From Micromonospora endophytica (GTDB lineage Bacteria > Actinomycetota > Actinomycetes > Mycobacteriales > Micromonosporaceae), in the NCBI RefSeq assembly GCF_003236305.1, contig NZ_POTX01000029.1, positions 1 to 40,668 on the forward strand: DNA of 40,668 bases, written 5' to 3'. How positions within the stretch are numbered: position 1 is the first letter of the stretch; every line of letters starts with the position of its first letter. The position numbers were made by a program, and so were the translations under genes. The notes beneath the pieces are model-generated. The model had not been told where the DNA came from and ran no database searches. It saw nothing but the letters and a program-made list of their open reading frames with translations. Of this stretch, positions 7,519 through 15,748 are shown piece by piece.

Positions 7519-8787
7519 CTAGGTCACCGCGTATTCCGGGCTGATCAGGCTCAACGTCAGCAACATGCGGGAGTTGTGCACCTTTCGCAGCACTGCGTAC
7601 GTCCGGTTGGTCCACCGGTCGACGCAGAGCATGGCCGCCACGTCCTCCGGAGTTAGGCGACCGGGTTCAAGTTGACTGGCCAGTTTGCCGGCGAGGCTGA
7701 GCTTCAGCCGTGCGGCGGCCGAGGTGAGCCAGGCAGCGCCGGCCGGCCAGCCACCGACGCTCGGCGGGGCGAAGGGCCGTTGCCCCAGCCCACCCAACCC
7801 GTCACAGAGTGGGATCAACACCTCGCGTGGAAAGTTCGCCGGCCGGACACCCAACTGGCGCATAGCCCCAACCATCCACTCGATCGGTTGTTTGACCATC
7901 GTGCCTGCGGTGGCGCGGAAGGCGTCGTCGGTGAAGAGAGCCCGCAGCATCGCCATCGGAACGGGAAACGCCGCGACCATCCGCTCCCGGGTGGCCGACG
8001 GGATCGGCTCGGTCGACGAGGCGTAGCGGAACCAGAGCCGGTCAGCGATGAAATCGGCGCAGCCGGGTTGCCGGAGCAACAGCTCGACCAGGCTCTGAGC
8101 GGTGAATGCGGCCTGCGTGCCGAGAATCGTCTTGCTGCCGGTGTCGTGCGTGCCGGGATCGAGGACCAGGCGCTCCGCCCGCCTGTCGAGCCGCCAGCCC
8201 GTCAACGCCCGACCAGCCTCCTTGACGTCGACCTCGGTGTAGCGCCCGCGGCCCAGCAGGAACAGTTCGAAAAGCTCCCGGGCGAGGTTCTCGTTGGGGG
8301 CCGTTCGGGTGTTGAGTTGCCCGTCGAGCCAGTACACGAGTGCCGGGTCGACCACCATACGGCGAGCCATGTCGGCGAAATCGGGAGCTAGGCGGAGGGT
8401 GCGGTGCTGGGCCAGCATCAGCTGTGGGCTCTTGACCTTACGGATGGAGGTAGCCCAGTGCCCGTGCCAGAAGAAGAGCTGCTTCTCCACCGCCTGGTGG
8501 TTGGCGACGGTCATCCGATCCAACCACCACCGCGTCAGCTGCTCCGTCTGCTCCTCCCGGGCCTGGTCCGCGGCAGCTCGTTGCTTGGTGCTCAGGTTCG
8601 GATTGGCCGCGTACCCATCAGGGCCGAGCTGTGGTACGGGGGCGCTCGTGGCACCGATGTCAGGCCCCGCCGGCACCATCATCGACAGGAGTGTGGCGGC
8701 ATAGCCGACCTTGGTTGCCGCCGCCATCTCCGCTGCCGTCGGTCCGAAGCCGGCGCGGCGAAGCAGCAGCGCGACATCCTCGGCCAT
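7519..8787 (-). CDS. DUF1800 protein
   Basis: A 422-residue protein beginning MAEDVALLLRRAGFGPT, the standard opening of DUF1800 proteins. Other family segments are FFWHGHWATS, NENLARELFELFLLGRGRYTEVDVKEAGRALTGW (seen in pieces) and PSVGGWPAG. The frame continues far upstream as shadow sequence; ATG 8787 was chosen for homology and because TATGGT sits exactly 6 nt before it. Function is unknown. The partner DUF1501 has a Tat signal while this protein shows none, so it may be carried across with its partner or stay inside. It forms a two-gene operon with DUF1501. Confidence 0.87.
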   Translation of the reverse strand: MAEDVALLLRRAGFGPTAAEMAAATKVGYAATLLSMMVPAGPDIGATSAPVPQLGPDGYAANPNLSTKQRAAADQAREEQTEQLTRWWLDRMTVANHQAVEKQLFFWHGHWATSIRKVKSPQLMLAQHRTLRLAPDFADMARRMVVDPALVYWLDGQLNTRTAPNENLARELFELFLLGRGRYTEVDVKEAGRALTGWRLDRRAERLVLDPGTHDTGSKTILGTQAAFTAQSLVELLLRQPGCADFIADRLWFRYASSTEPIPSATRERMVAAFPVPMAMLRALFTDDAFRATAGTMVKQPIEWMVGAMRQLGVRPANFPREVLIPLCDGLGGLGQRPFAPPSVGGWPAGAAWLTSAAARLKLSLAGKLASQLEPGRLTPEDVAAMLCVDRWTNRTYAVLRKVHNSRMLLTLSLISPEYAVT

Positions 8788-8793
8788 CCGACA

Positions 8794-8799
8794 ACCATA
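8794..8799 (-). promoter_or_regulatory. -10 box of the DUF1800-DUF1501 operon (leaderless type)
   Basis: TATGGT on the minus strand ends 6 nt before ATG 8787, so the A of the start codon would be the first transcribed base. No clear -35 box is visible. The rest of the gap 8800-8906 shows no gene. Confidence 0.45.
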
Positions 8800-8906
8800 G
8801 GCGATGTGGACGCGACGACGCGCACCGTCCGATGCGGACAACGCCATGACAACACGGTCATGGCTGGTCGACGAGCCTCGGCTAGCTGGTCCGTCGTGAT
8901 GACGAC

Positions 8907-10847
8907 TCAGGCCCCGACCGGCCGCCGTACCGCCACCAAATAGCCGTCGATCTCGGTCAACTCGAAGTGCTCTGCGGTGACCAACCGACTCGGGACCAGA
9001 ATCGTCCTGGCCTTCGTACCGAACGGAAAATCGTCGTCGTAGGTGCGGTAGACCAGGTTGTCTCCATCCACCCGGAGCACGATGGCATCGATCCGGTCGT
9101 ACGGGTTGTCGCCGGTCTTCGCGGCGAACTCGACAGGCGACACCGAGCCCGCCGCCTCTTCGAGCAGCCTCAGTCGATGGTGGTACTGGGCGGTCGGGTG
9201 TGAGTAGTTGGCGTTCCACTGCACGAAGCCGTAGTAGGGCTGGTAGGCGAAGAGATGGGTACGGTCCGAGAGGACCACCGGGTGACCGGTGCCCCGATAG
9301 GTGGCCTCGATCAGGGCGTCCACCCGGGTCGTCGCGGGCAGAGACGGCTGCTTGTCGGTGTCGTGGAAGGGGGGCAGGCTGCCATCCGGCAGTGTCTCGT
9401 TGTGCGCCGCGCGAACTCGCGGGTCATCAACCACCCGGTTGATGAATCCGTCACCGACCATGAGGGCGAGCAGACCTGCGCCGACGGCGACAACCGGCCA
9501 CATCGCGGGCACCGAGATCCGGCCGAGGATCCATTGCACGCCCCGCACCAGCCCCAGCGCTGCCGCGCTCAGCAGCACCAACGGCACCAACGTCTTCATC
9601 CGGAACGACATCAGCGGCACGTCCAGCGCGAGAAAGACGAAGCCCAGAGCATGCCAGAGGTACAGCGCGACGAGCACGACCAGCAGTGATCGGGAAAGCG
9701 CCTCCCGGGCGGTGAGGACGAGGTGACCAAGACCGAAGAGGCAGAGCGCACCAACGACGGTGGGCTCGAGCATGGGTAGCGCCAGATCACCGGAGTTCAG
9801 TGTGATCCACCGGTTGTTCAGCGACTCAAAATGTGGTGCCGTGAGGAAATTCCAGGCCAGCGGCGCCCAGAAAATCGCCGAGCCCAAGGCGGCGATGGTG
9901 AGGACGACAATGCCTCGGCCCGCGACCCGCCGATCGAACTCACCGCGCAACCACTGCACGGCGAGGAACAGGGGGAAGACCAATATGAACAGGAAAAAAT
10001 AGTAGTAGTAGACGCAGAACAGCGCCGCCCCGATCAATCCCAACACGATGGGGTGCCGACGACGCAGACCCGGCCTGGTCAACCCGTGGACGGCTTCCAG
10101 CCACCAGGGGATCATGGCCAACTGCACCAACCAGCCGTAGCTCTCGTACAGGTCCGGCACGATCAGCGGTACAGCCGAGATGAGCGCGGCGTGCCGGGGC
10201 GCCACAAGGCGCCGCCAGAACAGATAGGACACCAGCGGTACGGCGAAGGCGACGGCGATCCCGCCGAACTTGAGTATGTGCCAAGGAGCCACGCCGGTCA
10301 GGGCTGCGGCCCTGCCCAACAGCCAGAAGTACCCCGGGGCGTAGTAGCCCGGAAGGTCGCGGTAGGTGTAGTCGACGATCTGCCAGGTGTCTGCGAAACG
10401 CGTGACCATCGCCGTACGGAAGGACTGGTCACCCTGCACGCCGTACACGTCGAACGGAGTGCCGTGCAGCGCGGTGAGCATGGTCAACCCAGCGAGTCCC
10501 GCGAACAGGGCGGGCAGCAGGTCGCTGTCCCACGTCCGACCGGTCCGCCGAGCCCACCACACCGCACCTACGGCCAACGCAGCGACGACCATGGCGGCGG
10601 TGTGCAGCCCGTACTCCGTCCGCCCAGACCTCGGATGCGCGCCGGCTCTGAGCGCGAGGAGGTGAATCCCCAGCACGACGAGACCCACCAGGACAGCGAA
10701 GAAGATCGGGCGGGCCGACCCGCACCATCGCCGGAGCCCGGACCTCTCATGTGGTGTCTCATCCTCGGTCCGTCGCGGCCGCAGTGCGGCCTCCGCTTGG
10801 CGCGCACGCGTCAGCACGGCATCCGACCCCTCGGCAGAGTCCTGCAT
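8907..10847 (-). CDS. AftA-like arabinofuranosyltransferase (GT-C membrane enzyme)
   Basis: A 646-residue multi-spanning membrane protein. A cytoplasmic N-terminus of about 45 residues precedes roughly eleven helices, and an extracytoplasmic C-terminal domain fills about the last 170 residues. GVQGDQSFRTAMVTRFADT and the following YRDLPGYYAPGYFWLLGRA match the first-loop region I know from mycobacterial and corynebacterial AftA, which adds the first arabinofuranose to galactan using decaprenyl-phospho-arabinose. The family assignment comes from memory of the motif, not a search; another GT-C enzyme is possible. The start was set at ATG 10847, which has GAGGG 8 nt upstream. It is divergent from the glycosyltransferase operon. 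Confidence 0.7.
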   Translation of the reverse strand: MQDSAEGSDAVLTRARQAEAALRPRRTEDETPHERSGLRRWCGSARPIFFAVLVGLVVLGIHLLALRAGAHPRSGRTEYGLHTAAMVVAALAVGAVWWARRTGRTWDSDLLPALFAGLAGLTMLTALHGTPFDVYGVQGDQSFRTAMVTRFADTWQIVDYTYRDLPGYYAPGYFWLLGRAAALTGVAPWHILKFGGIAVAFAVPLVSYLFWRRLVAPRHAALISAVPLIVPDLYESYGWLVQLAMIPWWLEAVHGLTRPGLRRRHPIVLGLIGAALFCVYYYYFFLFILVFPLFLAVQWLRGEFDRRVAGRGIVVLTIAALGSAIFWAPLAWNFLTAPHFESLNNRWITLNSGDLALPMLEPTVVGALCLFGLGHLVLTAREALSRSLLVVLVALYLWHALGFVFLALDVPLMSFRMKTLVPLVLLSAAALGLVRGVQWILGRISVPAMWPVVAVGAGLLALMVGDGFINRVVDDPRVRAAHNETLPDGSLPPFHDTDKQPSLPATTRVDALIEATYRGTGHPVVLSDRTHLFAYQPYYGFVQWNANYSHPTAQYHHRLRLLEEAAGSVSPVEFAAKTGDNPYDRIDAIVLRVDGDNLVYRTYDDDFPFGTKARTILVPSRLVTAEHFELTEIDGYLVAVRRPVGA

Positions 10848-10878
10848 GTAGATCCCTCGCCCCCGTCGCTCGGGCAGC

Positions 10879-10910
10879 AGCGTAGCGGATCTGCCGAGCG
10901 CCAGCGGTCC
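10879..10910 (-). promoter_or_regulatory. possible promoter of the aftA-like gene
   Basis: On the minus strand GGACC (10910-10906) precedes TACGCT (10884-10879) by 26 nt from first base to first base, the same spacing as in the LCP and glycosyltransferase promoters, though with fewer matching bases. The mRNA would start near 10872 and have a leader of about 25 nt with a good ribosome-binding site. Confidence 0.4.
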
Positions 10911-10938
10911 TGCGCAAGGTGCCAGCGTGAGCAGTCGC

Positions 10939-10975
10939 GGACCCCGGTGCGGCCAGGATTCCGGTAGCATCACCG
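10939..10975 (+). promoter_or_regulatory. promoter of the glycosyltransferase operon
   Basis: GGACCCCG (10939-10946) and TAGCATCACCG (10965-10975) repeat the boxes seen before the LCP gene, at identical 26-nt spacing. Transcription would start near 10977, giving a leader of about 39 nt before the first gene at 11016. It lies back to back with the aftA-like promoter. Confidence 0.55.
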
Positions 10976-11015
10976 GCCGTCGGAATGCCGGTCACGCGGG
11001 GATGGGTGGATCGTC

Positions 11016-12191
11016 ATGTCGGAGCGATCTCGCCCGATGTCCGGTGCTGCGGCACCGATCCACCGACAGGCTGCTCCCGGAGCGCAGCCGCCAGCCGCGA
11101 CGCCTGCGGTGCTGGTCGGTCGCTCGGTAGCGCTCGTACACGAATGGTTCGGCGCCACTGGCGGATCGGAGCAGGTCTTCCGGCAGATTGCGGACCTGGT
11201 CCCGCATGGGGAGCGTTTCGTGCTCTGGCAGGACCGGGACGCCACCGAGCCCGGGCTCCGAGAGTCCTGGCTGGCCCGCACCCCGTTGCGGCGCAGCAAG
11301 GCGGCCGCCCTGCCACTGATGCCGCTGGTCTGGCGGACTCTCAGCCGAGAACGTTTCGACGTGGTGATCTCCTCGAGTCACGCCTTCGCGCACACCGTCA
11401 AGCTCGGCTCACCCGAAACGACCACCCATCTCAGCTACGTGCACGCGCCGGCCCGGTACGTCTGGAGCCCGGCCTTCGACGGTCGCGGATCGAACCCGCT
11501 GCTGCGGGTGCCTCGGCGGCTGCTCCAGAGCATCGACACTCGCCTCAGCGCACATGTGCACGGATACGCGGCCAACTCGCGGGAGGTACAGGCTCGGATT
11601 CGCCAGTACTGGCAGCGTGACGCGGTCGTCATCAACCCCCCGGTGGACGTCGACTGGTTCGCCGCCGCGCCAGCCAGCGACCGAGCACAGGCTCGTGAAT
11701 ATCTGCTCGGCGTGGGGCGCTGGATCCCGTACAAGAATTTCGACCTCATCGTGGCGATCGCGGAGGAGGCTCGCCTGCCTCTCGTGCTCGCGGGCTCCGG
11801 CCCTCAGGAGCCACAACTACGTCGACTCGCCGAGCGGGCGGCCGTGCCGATCACCTTCGAGGTCCGGCCCGACCGCAAGCGACTGCGGCAGCTCTACTGG
11901 GGTGCACGGGTGCTGCTCTTCCCCGTTCACGAGGACTTCGGCATCATCCCGGTCGAGGCCCAAGCGTGCGGCACGCCGGTGATCGGGCTGAGCCGCGGCG
12001 GCCTTCTGGAAACGGTGGTCGACGGCGAGACCGGATTCCTGGTGGGCTCCACGGAGCCCGCAGACCACGCGTCCGTCGTGCCGCGGCTCGGCGAGTTGTC
12101 GACAGAGCGGATCACCGCGCACGCCACCGCCTTCTCCCCGACTCGCTTCGCGGCGGAGATGACAGCGTGGATCGACAATGAGTGCCGCTGA
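11016..12191 (+). CDS. GT4 glycosyltransferase (first gene of the operon)
   Basis: A 391-residue GT-B fold glycosyltransferase of family GT4. The N-terminal acceptor domain starts after about 35 variable residues with VALVHEWFGATGGSEQVF, whose GGSEQ (49-53) is the donor-side glycine loop. The C-terminal domain has GVGRWIPYKNFDL, LAGSGPQ and the nucleotide-sugar binding EX7E motif (E306-E314 in EDFGIIPVE). It resembles retaining mannosyltransferases of O-antigen clusters, but donor and acceptor cannot be told. GGTGGATC upstream may serve as ribosome-binding site. Its stop overlaps the next start by 14 nt, so the operon is translationally coupled. Confidence 0.88.
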   Translation: MSERSRPMSGAAAPIHRQAAPGAQPPAATPAVLVGRSVALVHEWFGATGGSEQVFRQIADLVPHGERFVLWQDRDATEPGLRESWLARTPLRRSKAAALPLMPLVWRTLSRERFDVVISSSHAFAHTVKLGSPETTTHLSYVHAPARYVWSPAFDGRGSNPLLRVPRRLLQSIDTRLSAHVHGYAANSREVQARIRQYWQRDAVVINPPVDVDWFAAAPASDRAQAREYLLGVGRWIPYKNFDLIVAIAEEARLPLVLAGSGPQEPQLRRLAERAAVPITFEVRPDRKRLRQLYWGARVLLFPVHEDFGIIPVEAQACGTPVIGLSRGGLLETVVDGETGFLVGSTEPADHASVVPRLGELSTERITAHATAFSPTRFAAEMTAWIDNECR

Positions 12192-13383
12192 CCGCCCCGA
12201 CGGTCAGGAACCGTCGATGCGGGTGCTGCACGTCAGTCACACCGGGCACCGGGGTGGTGCCGAACTGGCGCTGGCCCGGCTCCTCGCCGCCGGCCCAGCC
12301 TGGACGGCCGCGCTCTGCTGTCCCTCCAGCGGCGATGCTTTCGACGGGTTGACCGGTTGCGGGATCACAGTCGAGCAGCGACTGCCTCGGCTGCCGGTCG
12401 GTGGCACCCGCAGCCGCGGCCCGATGCTCGCGGCGCGGTACCTGGCGTCGCTGGGTACCGCCGCTCGCGCTCTTCGACGCAGCCCGCTGTTCGGCGAGGC
12501 TGATCTGATTCACGCCAACACCGCCGCCGCCGCGATCATCTGCGCTCTTGCCAACCGAGGTCGACAAGTACCTCTCGTGGTTCACCTCCGAGACCTGGTC
12601 ACTCCCGAGAGCATGGGCCGATTCGGGTACCTGGCCTTCACCCGGCTGGCACTCCCGCACGCCGACGGAGTGATCGCCAATTCACGGACCACTCTTGCCT
12701 CGGCCGCCGAGCGGCTCCCAGCCCGGGTACGCCGGGTGGTGTTGCAGAGCCCGAGCGGTCTGCGCCACCGCGTGACCGAGCCGCGCGTGCAGGCCCAGGT
12801 CCGGGCGATCGGCATGGTCGGTCGCCTGCAACGGTGGAAGGGTCAGCATGTCTTCCTGCGTGCCTTCGCCGATGCCTTTCGGGGCACCGACGTCCAGGCA
12901 CACCTGGCCGGTGCACCGTTGTTCGAAGAGGCGGCGTACGAGCGGGAGCTGCGGTTGCTCGCCGTCGAGTTGGGCATCGCGGACCAGGTCACCTTCCGGG
13001 GGCACGTGGACGATGTGCCCGCTTTCGTCGACTCGATGGATGTGCTGGTACACGCGTCCGTCCGACCAGAGCCACTCGGCCAGACCGTGCTCCAGGCCAT
13101 GGCTCGCGCCAAGCCTCTCGTCGCGACCGAGGGCGGCGGACCGAGCGAGTGGATCCGCAGTGGGCACAACGGACTGCTGGTACGGCCCGACCGGTCGGAA
13201 GACCTCTCCGCCGCGTTGCGCCGGCTCGTCAGCTCGTATGAGATGCGTCTGAGACTCGCCGCCGGCGCGGCTGGGACGCCAGGCATCCTCTCCGACGCCG
13301 AATGCACGGCCGCCCATGCCGCCTTCTTCCAGGAATTCGCACCGGCAGCCAGCACGCCGCCGCAGCGAAGGCGGTCGGGATGA
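12178..13383 (+). CDS. GT4 glycosyltransferase
   Basis: A 401-residue GT-B protein. VLHVSHTGHRGGAEL opens the N-terminal domain, and IGMVGRLQRWKGQHVFLRA and FRGHVDDV belong to the C-terminal domain. The EX7E site reads EPLGQTVLQ (E298 to 306), so the second glutamate is a glutamine; some active GT4 enzymes tolerate this, but it may alter donor use. The start at ATG 12178 overlaps the upstream gene by 14 nt; M14 (12217) is an alternative start just before the conserved strand. The stop overlaps the next gene by 4 nt (ATGA). Confidence 0.85.
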   Translation: MSAADRPDGQEPSMRVLHVSHTGHRGGAELALARLLAAGPAWTAALCCPSSGDAFDGLTGCGITVEQRLPRLPVGGTRSRGPMLAARYLASLGTAARALRRSPLFGEADLIHANTAAAAIICALANRGRQVPLVVHLRDLVTPESMGRFGYLAFTRLALPHADGVIANSRTTLASAAERLPARVRRVVLQSPSGLRHRVTEPRVQAQVRAIGMVGRLQRWKGQHVFLRAFADAFRGTDVQAHLAGAPLFEEAAYERELRLLAVELGIADQVTFRGHVDDVPAFVDSMDVLVHASVRPEPLGQTVLQAMARAKPLVATEGGGPSEWIRSGHNGLLVRPDRSEDLSAALRRLVSSYEMRLRLAAGAAGTPGILSDAECTAAHAAFFQEFAPAASTPPQRRRSG

Positions 13384-14561
13384 GCGCTGCCGACCGCCCA
13401 CTACGCGTGGCGTACCTCCTACTCCGCGAACCGAGCTACAGCGAAACCTTCATCACCTCCGAGATCGACGCCGTCCGGGCCGCCGGTGCCGACGTCGAGG
13501 TCTTCGTGGCCCGCGACAATCGCGGGCCGCGTGAGCTTCGGCAGGTTGTCGACACCACGCTGCGGCATCCGATGCGCACCCTGCGGCAGGTGCACACGCT
13601 GGGGATGTCATACCTGCCGCGGGCAGCCCTCGCGGCCGCCCACGCGGCTCGGCTGACCGGGCTGATCGGGACCTTCGGGCCGGATGTGGTGCACACGCAC
13701 TTCGTCAATCTGCCGACCGCCATCGCCGCGCTGGTCGGCCAGCGTACCGGGGTACCGGTGACAGCGACGGCACATGCCGCGGACTTCCTGCTGGATCCCG
13801 ACGGGTACGCGCTGGATCGCCGACTGCGGCTGCTGAGTCACCTCTTCGTCATCTCGGAAGCCGCGGCCGGGCAGTTGACCGAGCGGGGCGTGTCACTATC
13901 GGCGATTCCACACAGCGTGGTCCGGGCCGCGTTCGACGGCGCGATCTCGTCACCGCCGCTGCGACCGGCCGGCGGAGTCACCCGTCTGGTCACGGTGGCG
14001 CGCCTGGTCGAGAAGAAGGGTGTGGACTCGGCGCTCGACATGGTCGCCCAACTCGTCCGGGCCGGCGTTCCGGTTCGCTACGAGGTGTACGGCGACGGGC
14101 CGCTGCGGACGAGGCTGGAAGAGCGGGCCAGGACGTCGGGCCTTACCGATGTGGTCACCTTCCACGGCGCGGTCAGCCACCGGGTCGCCACGGCAGCACT
14201 GGTCGGCGCGGACGTCGCGGTGTTGCCCTGCCGCCGCGCCGCCGACGGCGACCTGGACGGCATTCCCGTCTTCCTGATGGAGGCAGCCAGCAGAGGTGTG
14301 CCAGTCGTGACCACCGCGATGTCGGGCATCCCCGAGTTGGTCGGCTCGTCCGGCGGCTGGCAGGTGCCGCCGGACGATCCGGACGCGCTGGCCGACGCGG
14401 TACGGCAGGTGATCCACAGCCCTGAGGAGGCACAGCGGCGAGCCAGGGTGCTGGCCGACCGGTTGCGCGACGAGTTCTCTCCTGCGTTGCAGGCCCGGCG
14501 GCTGCTCGCCGAGTGGGGCCGGCTCGCTACGGCCAGAAAGGCGCGCACGAGGTGGACCTGA
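13380..14561 (+). CDS. GT4 glycosyltransferase, WcaL/colanic-acid-like
   Basis: A 393-residue GT-B protein. The N-terminus RVAYLLLREPSYSETFITSEI and the C-terminal DGIPVFLMEAASRGVPVV (Asp-x7-Glu in place of Glu-x7-Glu) are typical of the WcaL/AmsK group that adds sugars to exopolysaccharide repeat units. HTHFVNLPTAIAAL and TAHAADFLLDPD fit the acceptor and donor cleft. The start at ATG 13380 uses the ATGA overlap with the preceding stop; longer in-frame versions are shadow. The stop overlaps the next gene by 10 nt. Confidence 0.87.
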   Translation: MSAADRPLRVAYLLLREPSYSETFITSEIDAVRAAGADVEVFVARDNRGPRELRQVVDTTLRHPMRTLRQVHTLGMSYLPRAALAAAHAARLTGLIGTFGPDVVHTHFVNLPTAIAALVGQRTGVPVTATAHAADFLLDPDGYALDRRLRLLSHLFVISEAAAGQLTERGVSLSAIPHSVVRAAFDGAISSPPLRPAGGVTRLVTVARLVEKKGVDSALDMVAQLVRAGVPVRYEVYGDGPLRTRLEERARTSGLTDVVTFHGAVSHRVATAALVGADVAVLPCRRAADGDLDGIPVFLMEAASRGVPVVTTAMSGIPELVGSSGGWQVPPDDPDALADAVRQVIHSPEEAQRRARVLADRLRDEFSPALQARRLLAEWGRLATARKARTRWT

Positions 14562-15748
14562 CAGCCGTCGTCACGTTCTTCCCCCTTCCGCAGGATCGCG
14601 GTGACCCGGTCCGGGTGCTGATGATGTTGCGCGCCCTGGCTCGGGTACGACCGTTCACGTTGTTCGTGGTCCGACGCCCGGAGACCACCACCGCCCAGGT
14701 GGCGGAACTGCGCGCGCTTCTTCCCGGTGTCACCGTGCACGACTTCGTGGCCACGCCGTACCGGCTCAACGGGTGGGGGCCACTCGGCCGATACCAGGAG
14801 TCCCTGCTCGACGGCATGCCGCCGTGGGTGCGGACCCGGTACAGCAGGGAACTGCACGACGCGCTGCGCGCCCGGACGGGCGGGGGGCTGGCCATCGGCG
14901 AGGCGGCCGGTGCGTACGTCCGGGATGTGCCGCTGCGATGGCACTGGGACAAGGCGAACGTCCTCGTCGCCAGCAGCCGCCAGGACATCGATGAGGCAGA
15001 CGGTCTGGCGCACCATCTCCGGGCGCAGTACCTCGCCCGGGTCTCCGCGAGGTTCGAGGCGCAGGCACTGCTCAACTGCGCCACTGTCTCGGTGACCAGT
15101 GACGAGGAAGCGACCCGCCTGGTGGAGGCGTACGGCCGCACTGCCGATTTCACCCTGCCCAGCTGCGTCCCGCTGCCCGAGGGGCACATACCCTGCCCAA
15201 TCGACCGTCGGTTGGTCTGGCTCGGTAGCTTCTCCTACCGCTCCAACCTGCTCGGGCTGCACCGGTTTCTCGCGGAGGGCTGGCCGACTCTGCACCGGGC
15301 CGGATACGTCCTCGAACTCGTCGGATCAGGTCTCACGGCTTCGATCCGCGCTGGGCTGGCCGGCCACGACGGCCTGACGGTGACCGGCTGGGCACCGGAT
15401 CTGCGTCCCGTGCTCGCCCGGGCCCGGGCCGCGGTGGTGCCTCTGTGGAGCGGCGCCGGGGTCAAGTTGAAGACCATGACGCTGCTCGCGCACTCGGTTC
15501 CGGTATTCGGTACGCCGATCGGCCTCGAAGGTGTCCCGCCGACGGAGGCGACCCGCTCGGCCGACACCGCGGCGGGGCTCGCCGACGCGATCCTGGCCGC
15601 CACCTCCGATCAGCTCGATCGGATGGCCGGGGCGGCGTTGCGGGTGAGCCGAGAGAGCTTCTCCGAGGCGCATTTCGCCGATCGGTTGGTCAGTTCACTC
15701 GGCCGCCACGGGTTGCTGAGCGAGGCCGCATCACACGAGGAACTCTGA
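14552..15748 (+). CDS. glycosyltransferase (GT4-like, Glyco_trans_1_4 type)
   Basis: A 398-residue GT-B protein. The first domain is less conserved (VVTFFPLPQDRGDPVRV). The second has WLGSFSYRSN (223-232), LVGSGL, VTGWAPDLRPVL and the GAGVKLKTM segment (301-309), which is diagnostic of a group found in capsule and exopolysaccharide loci. The start is GTG 14552, inside the end of the previous gene, with AAAGG about 11 nt upstream; an earlier ATG at 14513 would extend much deeper into the upstream gene. The stop TGA shares one base with the ATG of the next gene. Confidence 0.82.
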   Translation: MDLTAVVTFFPLPQDRGDPVRVLMMLRALARVRPFTLFVVRRPETTTAQVAELRALLPGVTVHDFVATPYRLNGWGPLGRYQESLLDGMPPWVRTRYSRELHDALRARTGGGLAIGEAAGAYVRDVPLRWHWDKANVLVASSRQDIDEADGLAHHLRAQYLARVSARFEAQALLNCATVSVTSDEEATRLVEAYGRTADFTLPSCVPLPEGHIPCPIDRRLVWLGSFSYRSNLLGLHRFLAEGWPTLHRAGYVLELVGSGLTASIRAGLAGHDGLTVTGWAPDLRPVLARARAAVVPLWSGAGVKLKTMTLLAHSVPVFGTPIGLEGVPPTEATRSADTAAGLADAILAATSDQLDRMAGAALRVSRESFSEAHFADRLVSSLGRHGLLSEAASHEEL

